18,071 bases of DNA from CAUYXJ01 sp963577065. Its GTDB lineage: Bacteria > Chloroflexota > Dehalococcoidia > Tepidiformales > Tepidiformaceae. Below are positions 1 through 7,257 of the stretch, in pieces; position 1 is the first letter of the stretch; every line of letters starts with the position of its first letter. The DNA lies in assembly GCA_963577065.1 (NCBI GenBank), contig CAUYXJ010000060.1:1-18071 (forward strand), given 5' to 3'. Position numbers and translations under genes: made by a program. Under the pieces are notes generated by a model, which saw only the letters and a list, made by a program, of their open reading frames with translations, ran no database searches and was not told the origin of the DNA.

Positions 1-1
1 G

Positions 2-1237
2 CCGGACTTCAAGGGCCCGCCGGAGCTTCCCGAGGCCTGGTCGACGGTCGAGGTACTGACGCCCGACCTGAGTACGGTCGTCTTCCGCCTGGAGGAGGCG
101 AGCGCGCCCTTCCTCGCCCGTTTCGCCACGATCGGGATTCTCCCCGAGCACCTGCTCCATAGCCTCGATGCGGCGCGGCTCTTCGACTCGCCCTTCAACG
201 CGGCGCCGGTCGGAGCCGGGCCCTACCGGATGGCGTCGGTCACCTCGAACGAGGCGACGCTCCGGGCTTACGAGCGCTATCACTTCGGCCGCCCCGAGAT
301 CGATATCATCGCCGTCCGCTTCTTCCCCGATTTCCCCACTGCCCAGCGCGAACTCGAGGCGGGAAGGATCGACGGCCTCCTCTTCCGCGAATCGCTCAGT
401 CAGGCGCAGCTCGATTCGCTGGACCAGGTGGACGACCTCACGCGCGATCACCTCCAGCGAGCCGCGTACTTCGTGCTCTACCTGAACAACGATCAGGCGG
501 CCTTCTTCCGGGACGCGCGCGTGCGAACCGCGATCTCGCTTGCCCTCGATCGCGAGCGGCTAGCGGCGGCCGCGCTCTCCAGCATGGCAACGCCCTCGTC
601 GTCGGCGGTCACGCCCGGCACCTGGGCGTATGCGCCCGAATACGATCGCCTCGAGATCGATACCGAGACAGCCTTGGCGTTGCTCACGGAGGCGGGCTGG
701 CATCGCAGCCCAACCTCAGGTGTGCTCATCCGCGAGGGCGCGGAGTTCCGGCTGACCATCCGCACGGACAACGATCCGACGCGGGTGGCGCTGGCGGGCG
801 AGATCGCGCGCCAGTTGGAGCCGCTCGGCATTCGTGCGACCGTCGCGAGCACGAGCTTTGCAGTGCTGCGGCGGGACTTCCTCCAGGAGCGGACCTACGA
901 CGCCGCCGTCGCCGGATGGGACCAGGGCCCCGACCCGGACCCCTACTTCGGCTGGCACAGCTCGCAGACCGGTCTCGCCGGCGGCAATATCGCGAACTAC
1001 GCCGATGTCGTCTCCGATACGCTCATCGCGCGCGGCCGCACGGAGCTGGATCTCGCGATTCGCAGGGACGCCTACGAGCAGTTCCAGGAGATCTGGCAGA
1101 TGGACGTTCCCAGCGTCATCCTCGCCTATCCGCGCTACTTGTACCTGCGCAGCGATTCGCTCGAGGCGACCGCACCGGGCGTGCTCTTCACGCCCGCCGA
1201 CCGCTTCCTGGATGTGCACGAGTGGCGTATCGGATGA
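2..1237 (+). CDS. ABC transporter substrate-binding protein, family 5 (peptide/nickel type), 3' part only
   Basis: The frame is open from the first bases of the window, so the true start lies upstream. 411 residues are visible, and an internal ATG at 230 is not the start. Family-5 binding proteins are secreted or lipid-anchored and deliver oligopeptides, nickel or similar solutes to an ABC permease. Visible family signatures are ILPEHLL (about residues 47-53), the GAGPYRM segment just before residue 78, and a C-terminal half with the W-DQGPDPDPYFGW stretch and the YLYLRSDSLEA end region. The signal peptide and N-terminal lobe are missing. No permease or ATPase gene is in view, so these would be upstream or unlinked. 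The stop overlaps the next start by four bases (ATGA, 1234-1237), which implies translational coupling. Family assignment is strong; the ligand cannot be read. Confidence 0.9.
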   Translation, partial: PDFKGPPELPEAWSTVEVLTPDLSTVVFRLEEASAPFLARFATIGILPEHLLHSLDAARLFDSPFNAAPVGAGPYRMASVTSNEATLRAYERYHFGRPEIDIIAVRFFPDFPTAQRELEAGRIDGLLFRESLSQAQLDSLDQVDDLTRDHLQRAAYFVLYLNNDQAAFFRDARVRTAISLALDRERLAAAALSSMATPSSSAVTPGTWAYAPEYDRLEIDTETALALLTEAGWHRSPTSGVLIREGAEFRLTIRTDNDPTRVALAGEIARQLEPLGIRATVASTSFAVLRRDFLQERTYDAAVAGWDQGPDPDPYFGWHSSQTGLAGGNIANYADVVSDTLIARGRTELDLAIRRDAYEQFQEIWQMDVPSVILAYPRYLYLRSDSLEATAPGVLFTPADRFLDVHEWRIG

Positions 1238-2091
1238 CCGCCACGCCGCCCATTTTCCTGCTCACGGACTTCGGCTTGCGCGATAGCTACGCCGGCCAGG
1301 TGAAGGCGGTACTCGCCCATCGAGCGCCTGATTCGACCGTGATCGATATCTCCCACGAGGTGTCGCCGTTTGCCATCGATGAAGGTGCCTGGCTGCTGGA
1401 GACCGTTCTCCCCTTCGTTCCGCCCGGAGCAATCTTCGTGGCCGTCGTCGATCCGGGGGTCGGCGGTGAGCGTTTGCCGATCGCGATCCGGGTGCCGGCT
1501 ACCGGCGCTGGCGCGCGTTCCTTCCTGGGGCCGGACAACGGCCTGCTCTCGGCCGTCGCACCGCGTTGCGCCCGGCCCTCGGAAACGCGTGTCGCGGCCC
1601 TGCCGGATGGGATCGACGTGCGTCTCATCGAGAGTAAGGAGGCGCGTCACGCGGTTGTGAGCGACACTTTCCACGGCCGCGACATCTTCGCTCCAGCGGC
1701 CGCCGCCCTGGCTCGCGGCGACAGCCACGAATCGCTGGGCCGGCCACTCCCCGAACTAACGCTGCTGCCGCCTTTCGAGGGTCGCCCTGGCGCTGATGGC
1801 TGCCTCCTCGGAGCGGTGATCCACGTCGATCGCTACGGGAATCTGGTGACCACCGTTCGCGCCGAGCAGCTCCCCGGCGCGTCTCGGGAGCAATGGCAGG
1901 GCGCTTACACGCTTGAGCTGCGGGGGCAGGTCGTCGAGCTCGCGGTGCGTACCTTCAACGATGCGCCCATGGGGTCGCTCGCCTGGCACATCGACTCGAG
2001 CGGCTTCCTCGCGATCGCCGTACGCGAGGGGAGTGCGGTCGAGCGTCTTGGCGCCGTCCGGGGGGACGCTGTGCTCGTTCGGCCCCGATGA
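1234..2091 (+). CDS. S-adenosyl-L-methionine hydroxide adenosyltransferase (DUF62/SAM hydrolase family)
   Basis: This 285-residue protein has the usual length of the DUF62 family, which splits SAM into adenosine and methionine using water or hydroxide and is related to fluorinases and chlorinases. The N-terminus LLTDFGLRDSYAGQVKAV (9-26) is the classic SAM-binding start. The proposed catalytic triad is present: Asp73 in VVDPGVG, Arg80 seven residues later, and His147 in TFHGRD. FLGPDNGLLS (97-106) and VIHVDRYGNLVTT (195-207) are further family motifs. Nothing points to a halogenase, because the ordinary D-x6-R and H positions are retained. The ATG at 1234 overlaps the binding-protein stop, and its own stop overlaps the fmt start (ATGA, 2088-2091). 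The same frame is open upstream to 916, but that part only shadows the binding protein. It could also serve to control SAM levels; the physiological role of the family is poorly known. Confidence 0.93.
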   Translation: MTATPPIFLLTDFGLRDSYAGQVKAVLAHRAPDSTVIDISHEVSPFAIDEGAWLLETVLPFVPPGAIFVAVVDPGVGGERLPIAIRVPATGAGARSFLGPDNGLLSAVAPRCARPSETRVAALPDGIDVRLIESKEARHAVVSDTFHGRDIFAPAAAALARGDSHESLGRPLPELTLLPPFEGRPGADGCLLGAVIHVDRYGNLVTTVRAEQLPGASREQWQGAYTLELRGQVVELAVRTFNDAPMGSLAWHIDSSGFLAIAVREGSAVERLGAVRGDAVLVRPR

Positions 2092-3035
2092 AACCAGCGG
2101 ACGTGCGCACGATCTTCATGGGCTCACCGGCGTTCGCCGTGCCCTCGCTGCGGGCGCTCGCCGAGGCGGGGTACGACCTGCGCTTGGTCGTGGCCCAGCC
2201 GGACCGGCGCGCCGGCCGCGGGAGCCGGGTTCGCGCCCCGGCCGCGAAGACTGAAGCGGAGGGCCGCGGCATCACCGTCTACCAACCGGAATCCGTCAAG
2301 GTTCCCGAAGCCGTGGCCGCGCTGGCGGCCGCGAAGCCCGATCTGATTGTCGTTGCGGCCTACGGCCGCATCCTCCCCTGCACGGTTCTCGATCTTCCGC
2401 CGCGGGGCACCGTCAATGTCCACCCATCGCTCCTCCCCCGCTGGCGCGGCCCCTCGCCGGTCGCCGCCGCGATTCTCAGCGGCGATGAGGAGACGGGCGT
2501 CTCGATCATCGAGCTCGTGCCCAAGATGGATGCCGGGCCCGTGATCACGTCCCGGCGGTCGCGAGTCCTGCTTACGGAAACCACGCGGACCCTCGAGGCC
2601 CGCCTCGCGAAGGAGGGCGCGGCCCTCCTCGTCGAGGCGCTCCCCGGCTGGCTTGCCGGCGAAACCGTCGCGACTCCTCAAGATGAGTCACGCGTGACTA
2701 CCTGCGCGCTGCTCACCAAGGCGGACGGCCACCTCGAGGCGGCGATGACCGCCGCCGAAGCGGGGCGTGCCGTGCGTGCCTACGATCCCTGGCCCGGCGC
2801 CTACGTCACCTACGCGAATGAGCGGCTGGCGATCTGGCGCGCGCACGCGCAAGCGGCCACAAACGAGCTGGAGGCAGGTGAGATCTCGCTCACCGACGGG
2901 CGACCGGCTGTCGCCTTTCGTGAGGGTCTGCTGGTGCTCGAGGAGGTCCAGCGGAGCGGCTCCAAGCGGGTCAGCGGTGAGGCGTTCGTGAATGGTGAGC
3001 ATGGCCGCCTCGCGACGCAGGTGGTCCTCGCGTGA
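2088..3035 (+). CDS. fmt: Methionyl-tRNA formyltransferase
   Basis: This cytoplasmic enzyme transfers a formyl group from 10-formyl-tetrahydrofolate to initiator Met-tRNA. At 315 residues it has the family length. The Rossmann-like N-terminal formyltransferase domain begins with IFMGSPAFAVPSLRAL (9-24). NVHPSLLPRWRGPSP (110-124) carries catalytic Asn110 and His112, and Asp148 in KMDAGPVI completes the active site. The C-terminal tRNA-binding domain starts near residue 208 with the typical L-TKADG and YDPWPGAY elements. The ATG overlaps the stop of the upstream gene and its own stop overlaps the GTG of rlmN, so it sits in the middle of a coupled operon. In many bacteria fmt is next to def (deformylase); no def is visible here. 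The R-W-R-G loop residues are a minor variation on the common R-Y-R-G. Confidence 0.96.
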   Translation: MKPADVRTIFMGSPAFAVPSLRALAEAGYDLRLVVAQPDRRAGRGSRVRAPAAKTEAEGRGITVYQPESVKVPEAVAALAAAKPDLIVVAAYGRILPCTVLDLPPRGTVNVHPSLLPRWRGPSPVAAAILSGDEETGVSIIELVPKMDAGPVITSRRSRVLLTETTRTLEARLAKEGAALLVEALPGWLAGETVATPQDESRVTTCALLTKADGHLEAAMTAAEAGRAVRAYDPWPGAYVTYANERLAIWRAHAQAATNELEAGEISLTDGRPAVAFREGLLVLEEVQRSGSKRVSGEAFVNGEHGRLATQVVLA

Positions 3036-4120
3036 CCAGCCTGCTGCGCCTCAGACCCGCCGAGCTCGACGAGGCTCTCGCCGGGCTCGGTGTGCCTCGC
3101 TATCGCGGCGAGCAGATCGCGCGCGCCGTCTACGAGGGTCGTGCGGCTTCGCTGGATGACCTTGGGCAACTCCCGGCCGGCCTTCGTGCGCGGCTGCGGG
3201 GCGTGGGCTTGGAGCTCGCCGCTCCGGAGGTCCTGAGCGAGCTCGTGAGCGACGATGGGGAGACCACGAAGGTGCTCCTCCGACTCGGCGACGGCACTGC
3301 CGTCGAGGCCGTGCTCATGCAGTACTCCCAGACGGGTCGCCACCCGCGCTCGACCGTCTGCGTCTCGACGCAGGCGGGCTGCGCCATGGGCTGCGTCTTC
3401 TGCGCGACCGGCCAGATGGGCTTCGAACGGAACCTCGCGGCCGAGGATGTCGTCGCCCAGGTATTGCACTTTCAGCGCCTTCTGCGATCGCGGGGCGAGC
3501 ATGTGACGAACGTCGTCTTCATGGGCATGGGCGAGCCGCTGGCCAACTACGCGGAGACGCTGCTTGCGGTTCGCCAGCTCAGCGATCCACGCGCCTTCGG
3601 CCTGGCTCAGCGCGCGATCACGATCTCGACGGTCGGCATTCCGCGCGCGATCGACCAGCTCGCTTCCGAGGACCTCCAGGTCGGCCTCGCGATCTCGCTG
3701 CACGCACCGGACGACGCGCTACGCCGGCGCCTCGTCCCGACGGCGTCAGCGAACTCGGTCCGCGAACTGCTCGACGCCGCGCGCCGCTATTTCAGCGCGA
3801 CCGGCCGGCGCGTCTCGATCGAGTACGCCCTCATCGGCGGCGTCAACGACACGCGCGCACACGCCCAAGCTCTCGCGTCTCTCCTCGGTGGCGCCGGTAT
3901 GCACGTGAATCTCATCCCCCTCAACCCCACCGCCGGCGCTTTCACCGCGCCCTCGCGCCGCCAGGTGCGCGAGTTTCGGCGCATCCTCACGGAAGGGGGA
4001 GTCAACGTGACGGTGCGGATCGAGAAGGGTGCGGAGATTGCGGCCGCTTGCGGCCAACTCCGCACCGATGCGCTCGGCGCTACGAGCGCGCCCGCTGCGC
4101 CAGCCCCCGCGTCAAGCTGA
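3032..4120 (+). CDS. rlmN: 23S rRNA (adenine2503-C2)/tRNA (adenine37-C2) methyltransferase RlmN
   Basis: A radical SAM methyltransferase of 362 residues that makes 2-methyladenosine in 23S rRNA and some tRNAs. The 4Fe-4S cluster cysteines are Cys117, Cys121 and Cys124 in CAMGCVFC. VVFMGMGEPLANY (161-173), ISTVGI (198-203), ISLHAPDD (221-228) and VNLIPLNPT (292-300) match the family in order. The second catalytic cysteine, which forms the methyl-transfer adduct, is Cys340 near the C-terminus (GAEIAAACGQL). It is RlmN rather than Cfr by overall motif order and context, although sequence alone does not fully separate them. The start is GTG, overlapping the fmt stop (GTGA, 3032-3035). After the last motif there is an Ala/Pro-rich tail of about 18 residues. 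The final 41 bases overlap the end of a convergent gene on the minus strand. Confidence 0.95.
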   Translation: MTSLLRLRPAELDEALAGLGVPRYRGEQIARAVYEGRAASLDDLGQLPAGLRARLRGVGLELAAPEVLSELVSDDGETTKVLLRLGDGTAVEAVLMQYSQTGRHPRSTVCVSTQAGCAMGCVFCATGQMGFERNLAAEDVVAQVLHFQRLLRSRGEHVTNVVFMGMGEPLANYAETLLAVRQLSDPRAFGLAQRAITISTVGIPRAIDQLASEDLQVGLAISLHAPDDALRRRLVPTASANSVRELLDAARRYFSATGRRVSIEYALIGGVNDTRAHAQALASLLGGAGMHVNLIPLNPTAGAFTAPSRRQVREFRRILTEGGVNVTVRIEKGAEIAAACGQLRTDALGATSAPAAPAPASS

Positions 4121-4505
4121 GGACGAAGCTGCCGACGGCCAGGCCAAGGCCGGCGGCGAACGCCGTGCGCAGATCGAGCCAGGTGTGGACGTCGCCGCGG
4201 ACGACCGGCGCGGCGAGGATGCCGACCCGGGCCCGGTCGCAGGCGACAGAGCCGGCGATCACGCCGCCGACGTTGCTCTCTCGGACGGTGGCGCGCTGTG
4301 CCCGCAGCACACCGATCGCGACCCGATCCGCCCGTGCCGTCGTGGCTTCGAGGAGGAGTACCGCCGCTTGCTCAATGGAGGCTTGCTCCGTGCGCACCTC
4401 GCGGACGCCCGCGTGCCGGATCTCTTCGCGATGCGGGGCGTCGCCGGTGCTTTCCTCGTCCGCGCCCACCCCTGCCCCGCGCGTCCCCCCGTTCAAGCCA
4501 GCCAC
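4080..4505 (-). CDS. Small protein with repetitive beta-like segment and one C-terminal membrane helix, unknown function
   Basis: This 141-residue protein starts at GTG 4505, chosen because GGAGAGG lies nine bases upstream on the minus strand; an ATG overlapping it is out of frame. The N-terminal 40 residues are polar. Residues 43-107 have a short-period pattern of alternating hydrophobic residues (for example RVAIGVLRAQRATV, NVGGVIAGSV and RVGILAAPVV), as in beta-roll or beta-helix proteins such as polymer-forming or bactofilin-like domains. Residues 114-131 form one likely membrane helix, followed by a short basic tail. I do not recognise a named family. The gene is divergent from queA with only 52 bases between the starts and overlaps the 3' end of rlmN by 41 bases. 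The strong ribosome site and patterned composition support a real gene. Confidence 0.65.
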   Translation of the reverse strand: MAGLNGGTRGAGVGADEESTGDAPHREEIRHAGVREVRTEQASIEQAAVLLLEATTARADRVAIGVLRAQRATVRESNVGGVIAGSVACDRARVGILAAPVVRGDVHTWLDLRTAFAAGLGLAVGSFVLSLTRGLAQRARS

Positions 4506-4557
4506 ATCGCCTACCTCTCCGAAACCTTAACGCTAGACCCGGACCCGAGAAGGGGCA
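4506..4557. promoter_or_regulatory. Short divergent intergenic region with two ribosome binding sites
   Basis: Only 52 bases separate the start of queA (plus) from the start of the small membrane protein (minus). A minus-strand GGAGAGG precedes GTG 4505, and a plus-strand GAAGGGG precedes ATG 4558 by a few bases. Both promoters must lie here or inside the neighbouring coding sequences. I see no convincing -35/-10 pair; the only AT-rich patch is around CCTTAACG (4524-4531). Confidence 0.5.
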
Positions 4558-5586
4558 ATGCTCCCTCGCGTGCGCACTTCGGACTTCGACTACGACCTCC
4601 CGGCCGAGCTGGTTGCGCAGGTGCCTGCGGAGCCACGCGATGCGGCCCGCCTCCTGCTGGTCGCGGGCGAGCCGGGGCTACTGAGCCACCACTACGTGCG
4701 CGATCTCCCTGGTCTCCTCCGTCGAGGTGACCTCTTGGTGCTGAACGACACGCGCGTCATGGCCGCTCGCCTGATTGGCGAGCGCGTGGATACGGGCGGG
4801 CGCGTCGAGCTGCTGCTGCTGCGTGAACAGGACGATTGCGTCTGGTCGGCGCTGATGCGGCCCGCCCGCGCGGCTGCAGCCGGGCGCGGCCTCCGCTTTC
4901 TTGCGAATGACGGCGAGCTTCGCGCGTCCGTGGTGCGCCGCCTGGGAGAGGCGGTCGTCGTTCGGTTCGACCGGCCGATCGATCCGTCGACGGTCGGGAC
5001 GCTGCCTCTGCCTCCGTATATCCGTGACTTCGGGGGCGACCCGGACCGCTACCAGACCGTGTTTGCGCGGGACGCACGTAGCGCGGCCGCGCCCACCGCC
5101 GGCCTGCACTTCACGCCCGCGCTCTTCTCGCGGCTCAGCGAGGCCGGGATCGAGCAGGCCTTCCTCACGCTCGAAGTGGGGCCGGCCACCTTCCGTCCGG
5201 TCCGCAGCGAGGACCCCGCGGAGCACGAGCTCGATCCGGAGCGCTACCGTCTCCCCGCCGCCACCGCTCAGGCGATCCACGCCGCGCGCGCCGATGGCCG
5301 CCGCGTGGTGGCGGTGGGGACGACCGTCGTGCGCGCACTCGAACACGCCTTCGGCGGCTCGAGCGGTGACAAAGCCGAGGGCGCAACCGACCTCTTCATC
5401 CGCCCGGGCTACGAGTTCGGGGTCGTGGACGCGCTGCTCACGAACTTCCACCTCCCGCGTTCGACGTTACTCATGCTCGTGTCCGCGTTCGCTGGTCAGG
5501 AGGTGATGCGCGCCGCCTACGCGGAAGCGGTCCGGGAGCGCTATCGGTTCTACAGCTTCGGCGACGCGATGCTGCTCGTTCCCTGA
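4558..5586 (+). CDS. queA: S-adenosylmethionine:tRNA ribosyltransferase-isomerase
   Basis: QueA moves and rearranges the ribosyl part of SAM onto 7-aminomethyl-7-deazaguanine in tRNA, giving epoxyqueuosine, a late step of queuosine synthesis. The 342-residue length is normal. Family motifs in order are FDYDLPAELVAQ (10-21), LLVLNDTRVMAARL (59-72), TLPLPPYI (148-155), APTAGLHFT (178-186), TLEVGPATFRPV (204-215), EHELDPERY (222-230), VVAVGTTVVRALE (250-262), and the C-terminal TNFHLPRSTLLMLVSAFAG (295-313). The start ATG has GAAGGGG just upstream. The 3' end runs 37 bases into the convergent mutY-like gene. No other queuosine gene (tgt, queG, queC-F) is in the window. Its use of SAM as a ribosyl donor links it biochemically to the nearby SAM-using genes, though not by operon. 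Confidence 0.96.
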   Translation: MLPRVRTSDFDYDLPAELVAQVPAEPRDAARLLLVAGEPGLLSHHYVRDLPGLLRRGDLLVLNDTRVMAARLIGERVDTGGRVELLLLREQDDCVWSALMRPARAAAAGRGLRFLANDGELRASVVRRLGEAVVVRFDRPIDPSTVGTLPLPPYIRDFGGDPDRYQTVFARDARSAAAPTAGLHFTPALFSRLSEAGIEQAFLTLEVGPATFRPVRSEDPAEHELDPERYRLPAATAQAIHAARADGRRVVAVGTTVVRALEHAFGGSSGDKAEGATDLFIRPGYEFGVVDALLTNFHLPRSTLLMLVSAFAGQEVMRAAYAEAVRERYRFYSFGDAMLLVP

Positions 5587-6512
5587 TCGTCCTCGGCCAG
5601 CGCCCAGTGGCGTCCCCGCGCGGAGACGAGCCCATCGCGCGCCAGCGCGGTGAGGTACGCGCTGCAGCCGGGGCGATGCTCAGGTGGCAGGCGCCGCGCG
5701 ATCTCGTCGCTGTGGAGCGCCACGCCCTCGGCCAGCATCGCCACGATCCGGCCGCGTGCGAAGCGAGCGGTCGTCTCGAACGCGGGAGCCGCTTGAGCGG
5801 GGCCGTCGCCGGCGGTGACCCTGCTCGGCTTGCCGGCCGCGAGCCAGCGGCAGCTCCCTGCGAGGGGGCAGTGCTCGCAGTCGGGGCGCCGCGCCTTGCA
5901 GCGCGTCGCCCCCAGATCCATCAGCGCGAGCTGATGGTCGCGCGCGCCGCGGGTGGGAAGCCACGCGATCGCCGCCTTCCGCAGGGCGTGGCCCGGCGGC
6001 GAGGTCGCGCGCTCGTCGCCGAGGAGCGCCCGCGTGACGACGCGACCGACGTTCGTATCCAGGGTGGGTGTGCGCCGGCCCCCCGCAAAGCAGGCGACGG
6101 CCGCGGCCGTGTAGGGCCCCACCCCGGGGAGCGTACGTAGCCTCGGTTCGTGCGTGGGGACGCCGCCGAAGCGTGCGCAGGCCTCGCGCGCCGCGCGCTG
6201 GAGGTTCACGGCGCGGCGGTTGTACCCCAACCCCGACCATTCGCGGATGACGGCGGCCGTAGGCGCCAGCGCAAGGCTCTCGGCGTCCGGCCAACGTTTC
6301 AGCCAGGCTTCGTAGCGAGGCAGAACGCGGTCGACCTGGGTCTGTTGCAGCATCACTTCGGAGACCAGCACCGCGTAAGGGTCGCGTGTACGCCGCCAGG
6401 GCAGCTCGTGGCGACCGTGTTCGCGGTACCAGCGTTGTAGCGCCCGCCGCAGGAGCCCGAGCTCCTTCGGTGCGATGGGGCCGGCGCTGCTACTCGTCGT
6501 CCTCGCGCTCAT
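5550..6512 (-). CDS. mutY: A/G-specific adenine glycosylase (MutY family), short form
   Basis: A base-excision repair glycosylase that removes adenine opposite 8-oxoguanine, by family. The catalytic Glu52 lies in SEVMLQQTQV, the helix-hairpin-helix is LPGVGPYTAAAVACFA (128-143), the conserved Asp152 is in DTNVGR, and the iron-sulfur cluster cysteines are Cys205-x6-Cys212-x2-Cys215-x5-Cys221. I chose ATG 6512, giving 320 residues; an open frame to 6548 exists but shadows the acidic tail of the upstream gene, and GAGG lies just before 6512. The start overlaps the upstream gene by 23 bases. The C-terminal NUDIX-like domain of standard MutY is absent; residues 250-307 look like a small winged helix instead. 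GLGYN replaces the usual GLGYY, a change also seen in Mig-type mismatch glycosylases, so the exact substrate is open. Confidence 0.85.
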   Translation of the reverse strand: MSARTTSSSAGPIAPKELGLLRRALQRWYREHGRHELPWRRTRDPYAVLVSEVMLQQTQVDRVLPRYEAWLKRWPDAESLALAPTAAVIREWSGLGYNRRAVNLQRAAREACARFGGVPTHEPRLRTLPGVGPYTAAAVACFAGGRRTPTLDTNVGRVVTRALLGDERATSPPGHALRKAAIAWLPTRGARDHQLALMDLGATRCKARRPDCEHCPLAGSCRWLAAGKPSRVTAGDGPAQAAPAFETTARFARGRIVAMLAEGVALHSDEIARRLPPEHRPGCSAYLTALARDGLVSARGRHWALAEDDQGTSSIASPKL

Positions 6513-7257
6513 CGTCCTCGTCATCGCGGTCGTCGCCATCGTCGCCATGGGCGCTGGTGGGCACGATTGCGAGATCGCCCCGCCGGCTCTTGCGCCGGCT
6601 CTTTGGGGGGACCGCTTCGAGCGCCTCGATCAGGCCTGTGAGGGCGGTACTCGCCGTCCCTCCCGGCACCACCACCCCTGCCGCGCCGCTCTCGCGTAGC
6701 GCCTCCAGATCGGCGGTCGTTGCCGCCGGCGTCACCGCAACGAGCAGCGGCGCTCCGCAGAGCGTGGCCACGCGCGTGAGCGAGATGCGGCGCGCGAGCG
6801 TCAGGCCCTCAGCGCTTTCGCGCACGAGTACGGCGTCGAGCTCCAGCGGTGCGAATGCGCGCAGATCGGTCTCGTCCGCCCCCTCCGTGGCGGCGAGCAC
6901 GAGCCCGAGGTCTTCGTCGTCGGCTACTCCCGCGGCCGTGACCTCGGGATCGGCGATGAGGAAGTCGATGCCGGCCTCTTTGAGGGTCTCGACCTCGCCC
7001 GCGGCGAAGGACGAGACCTCGGTGCCGATGAGGCCGTTCAGCGCCTTCGCCGCATCCGCGGCGGCGGCGGCATCCGCGGCCGCGACGGTGACGAAATCGA
7101 CGCCCGCTGCGAGGGCGTCAGCGGCCTCGCTGGCGGAGGTCGCCAGCACGCCCAGGAGCAGCGCCCGCTCTTTGCTGCGCACGGCGGCGCCGAATCCCAT
7201 CGCTCTGCCTGCTTCGCCCCGCCGCTTGCGTTGGAGCGCCTCGCCCAGCTTGCTCAT
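6490..7257 (-). CDS. Unknown protein with eightfold beta/alpha (TIM-barrel-like) pattern and acidic tail
   Basis: I do not recognise a named family for this 255-residue protein. After a basic N-terminus of about 30 residues, eight hydrophobic strand-like segments each followed by an alanine-rich helix-like segment can be read: ALLLGVLA, VDFVTVAA, GTEVSSF, IDFLIADP, LGLVLAAT, LDAVLVRE, PLLVAVTP and AAGVVVPGG. This suggests a (beta/alpha)8 barrel, and GAAGVVVPGG near the end resembles a phosphate-binding loop. No acid/base or metal-binding set stands out. The last 20 residues are almost all Asp, Glu and Arg. The ATG at 7257 overlaps the stop of the amidohydrolase (ATGA, 7254-7257), and its 3' end encodes the start of the mutY-like gene in another frame, so all three are probably translated together. 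Fold is inference; function is unknown. Confidence 0.8.
   Translation of the reverse strand: MSKLGEALQRKRRGEAGRAMGFGAAVRSKERALLLGVLATSASEAADALAAGVDFVTVAAADAAAAADAAKALNGLIGTEVSSFAAGEVETLKEAGIDFLIADPEVTAAGVADDEDLGLVLAATEGADETDLRAFAPLELDAVLVRESAEGLTLARRISLTRVATLCGAPLLVAVTPAATTADLEALRESGAAGVVVPGGTASTALTGLIEALEAVPPKSRRKSRRGDLAIVPTSAHGDDGDDRDDEDDEREDDE

Noticed and set aside
916..1233. N-terminal extension of the SAM hydroxide adenosyltransferase
   Set aside because: It overlaps the binding protein in another frame, and the family start motif begins right after ATG 1234.
1234..2091. Fluorinase or chlorinase instead of hydroxide adenosyltransferase
   Set aside because: The D-x6-R and FHGRD positions typical of the hydrolase type are intact and nothing specific to halogenases is seen.
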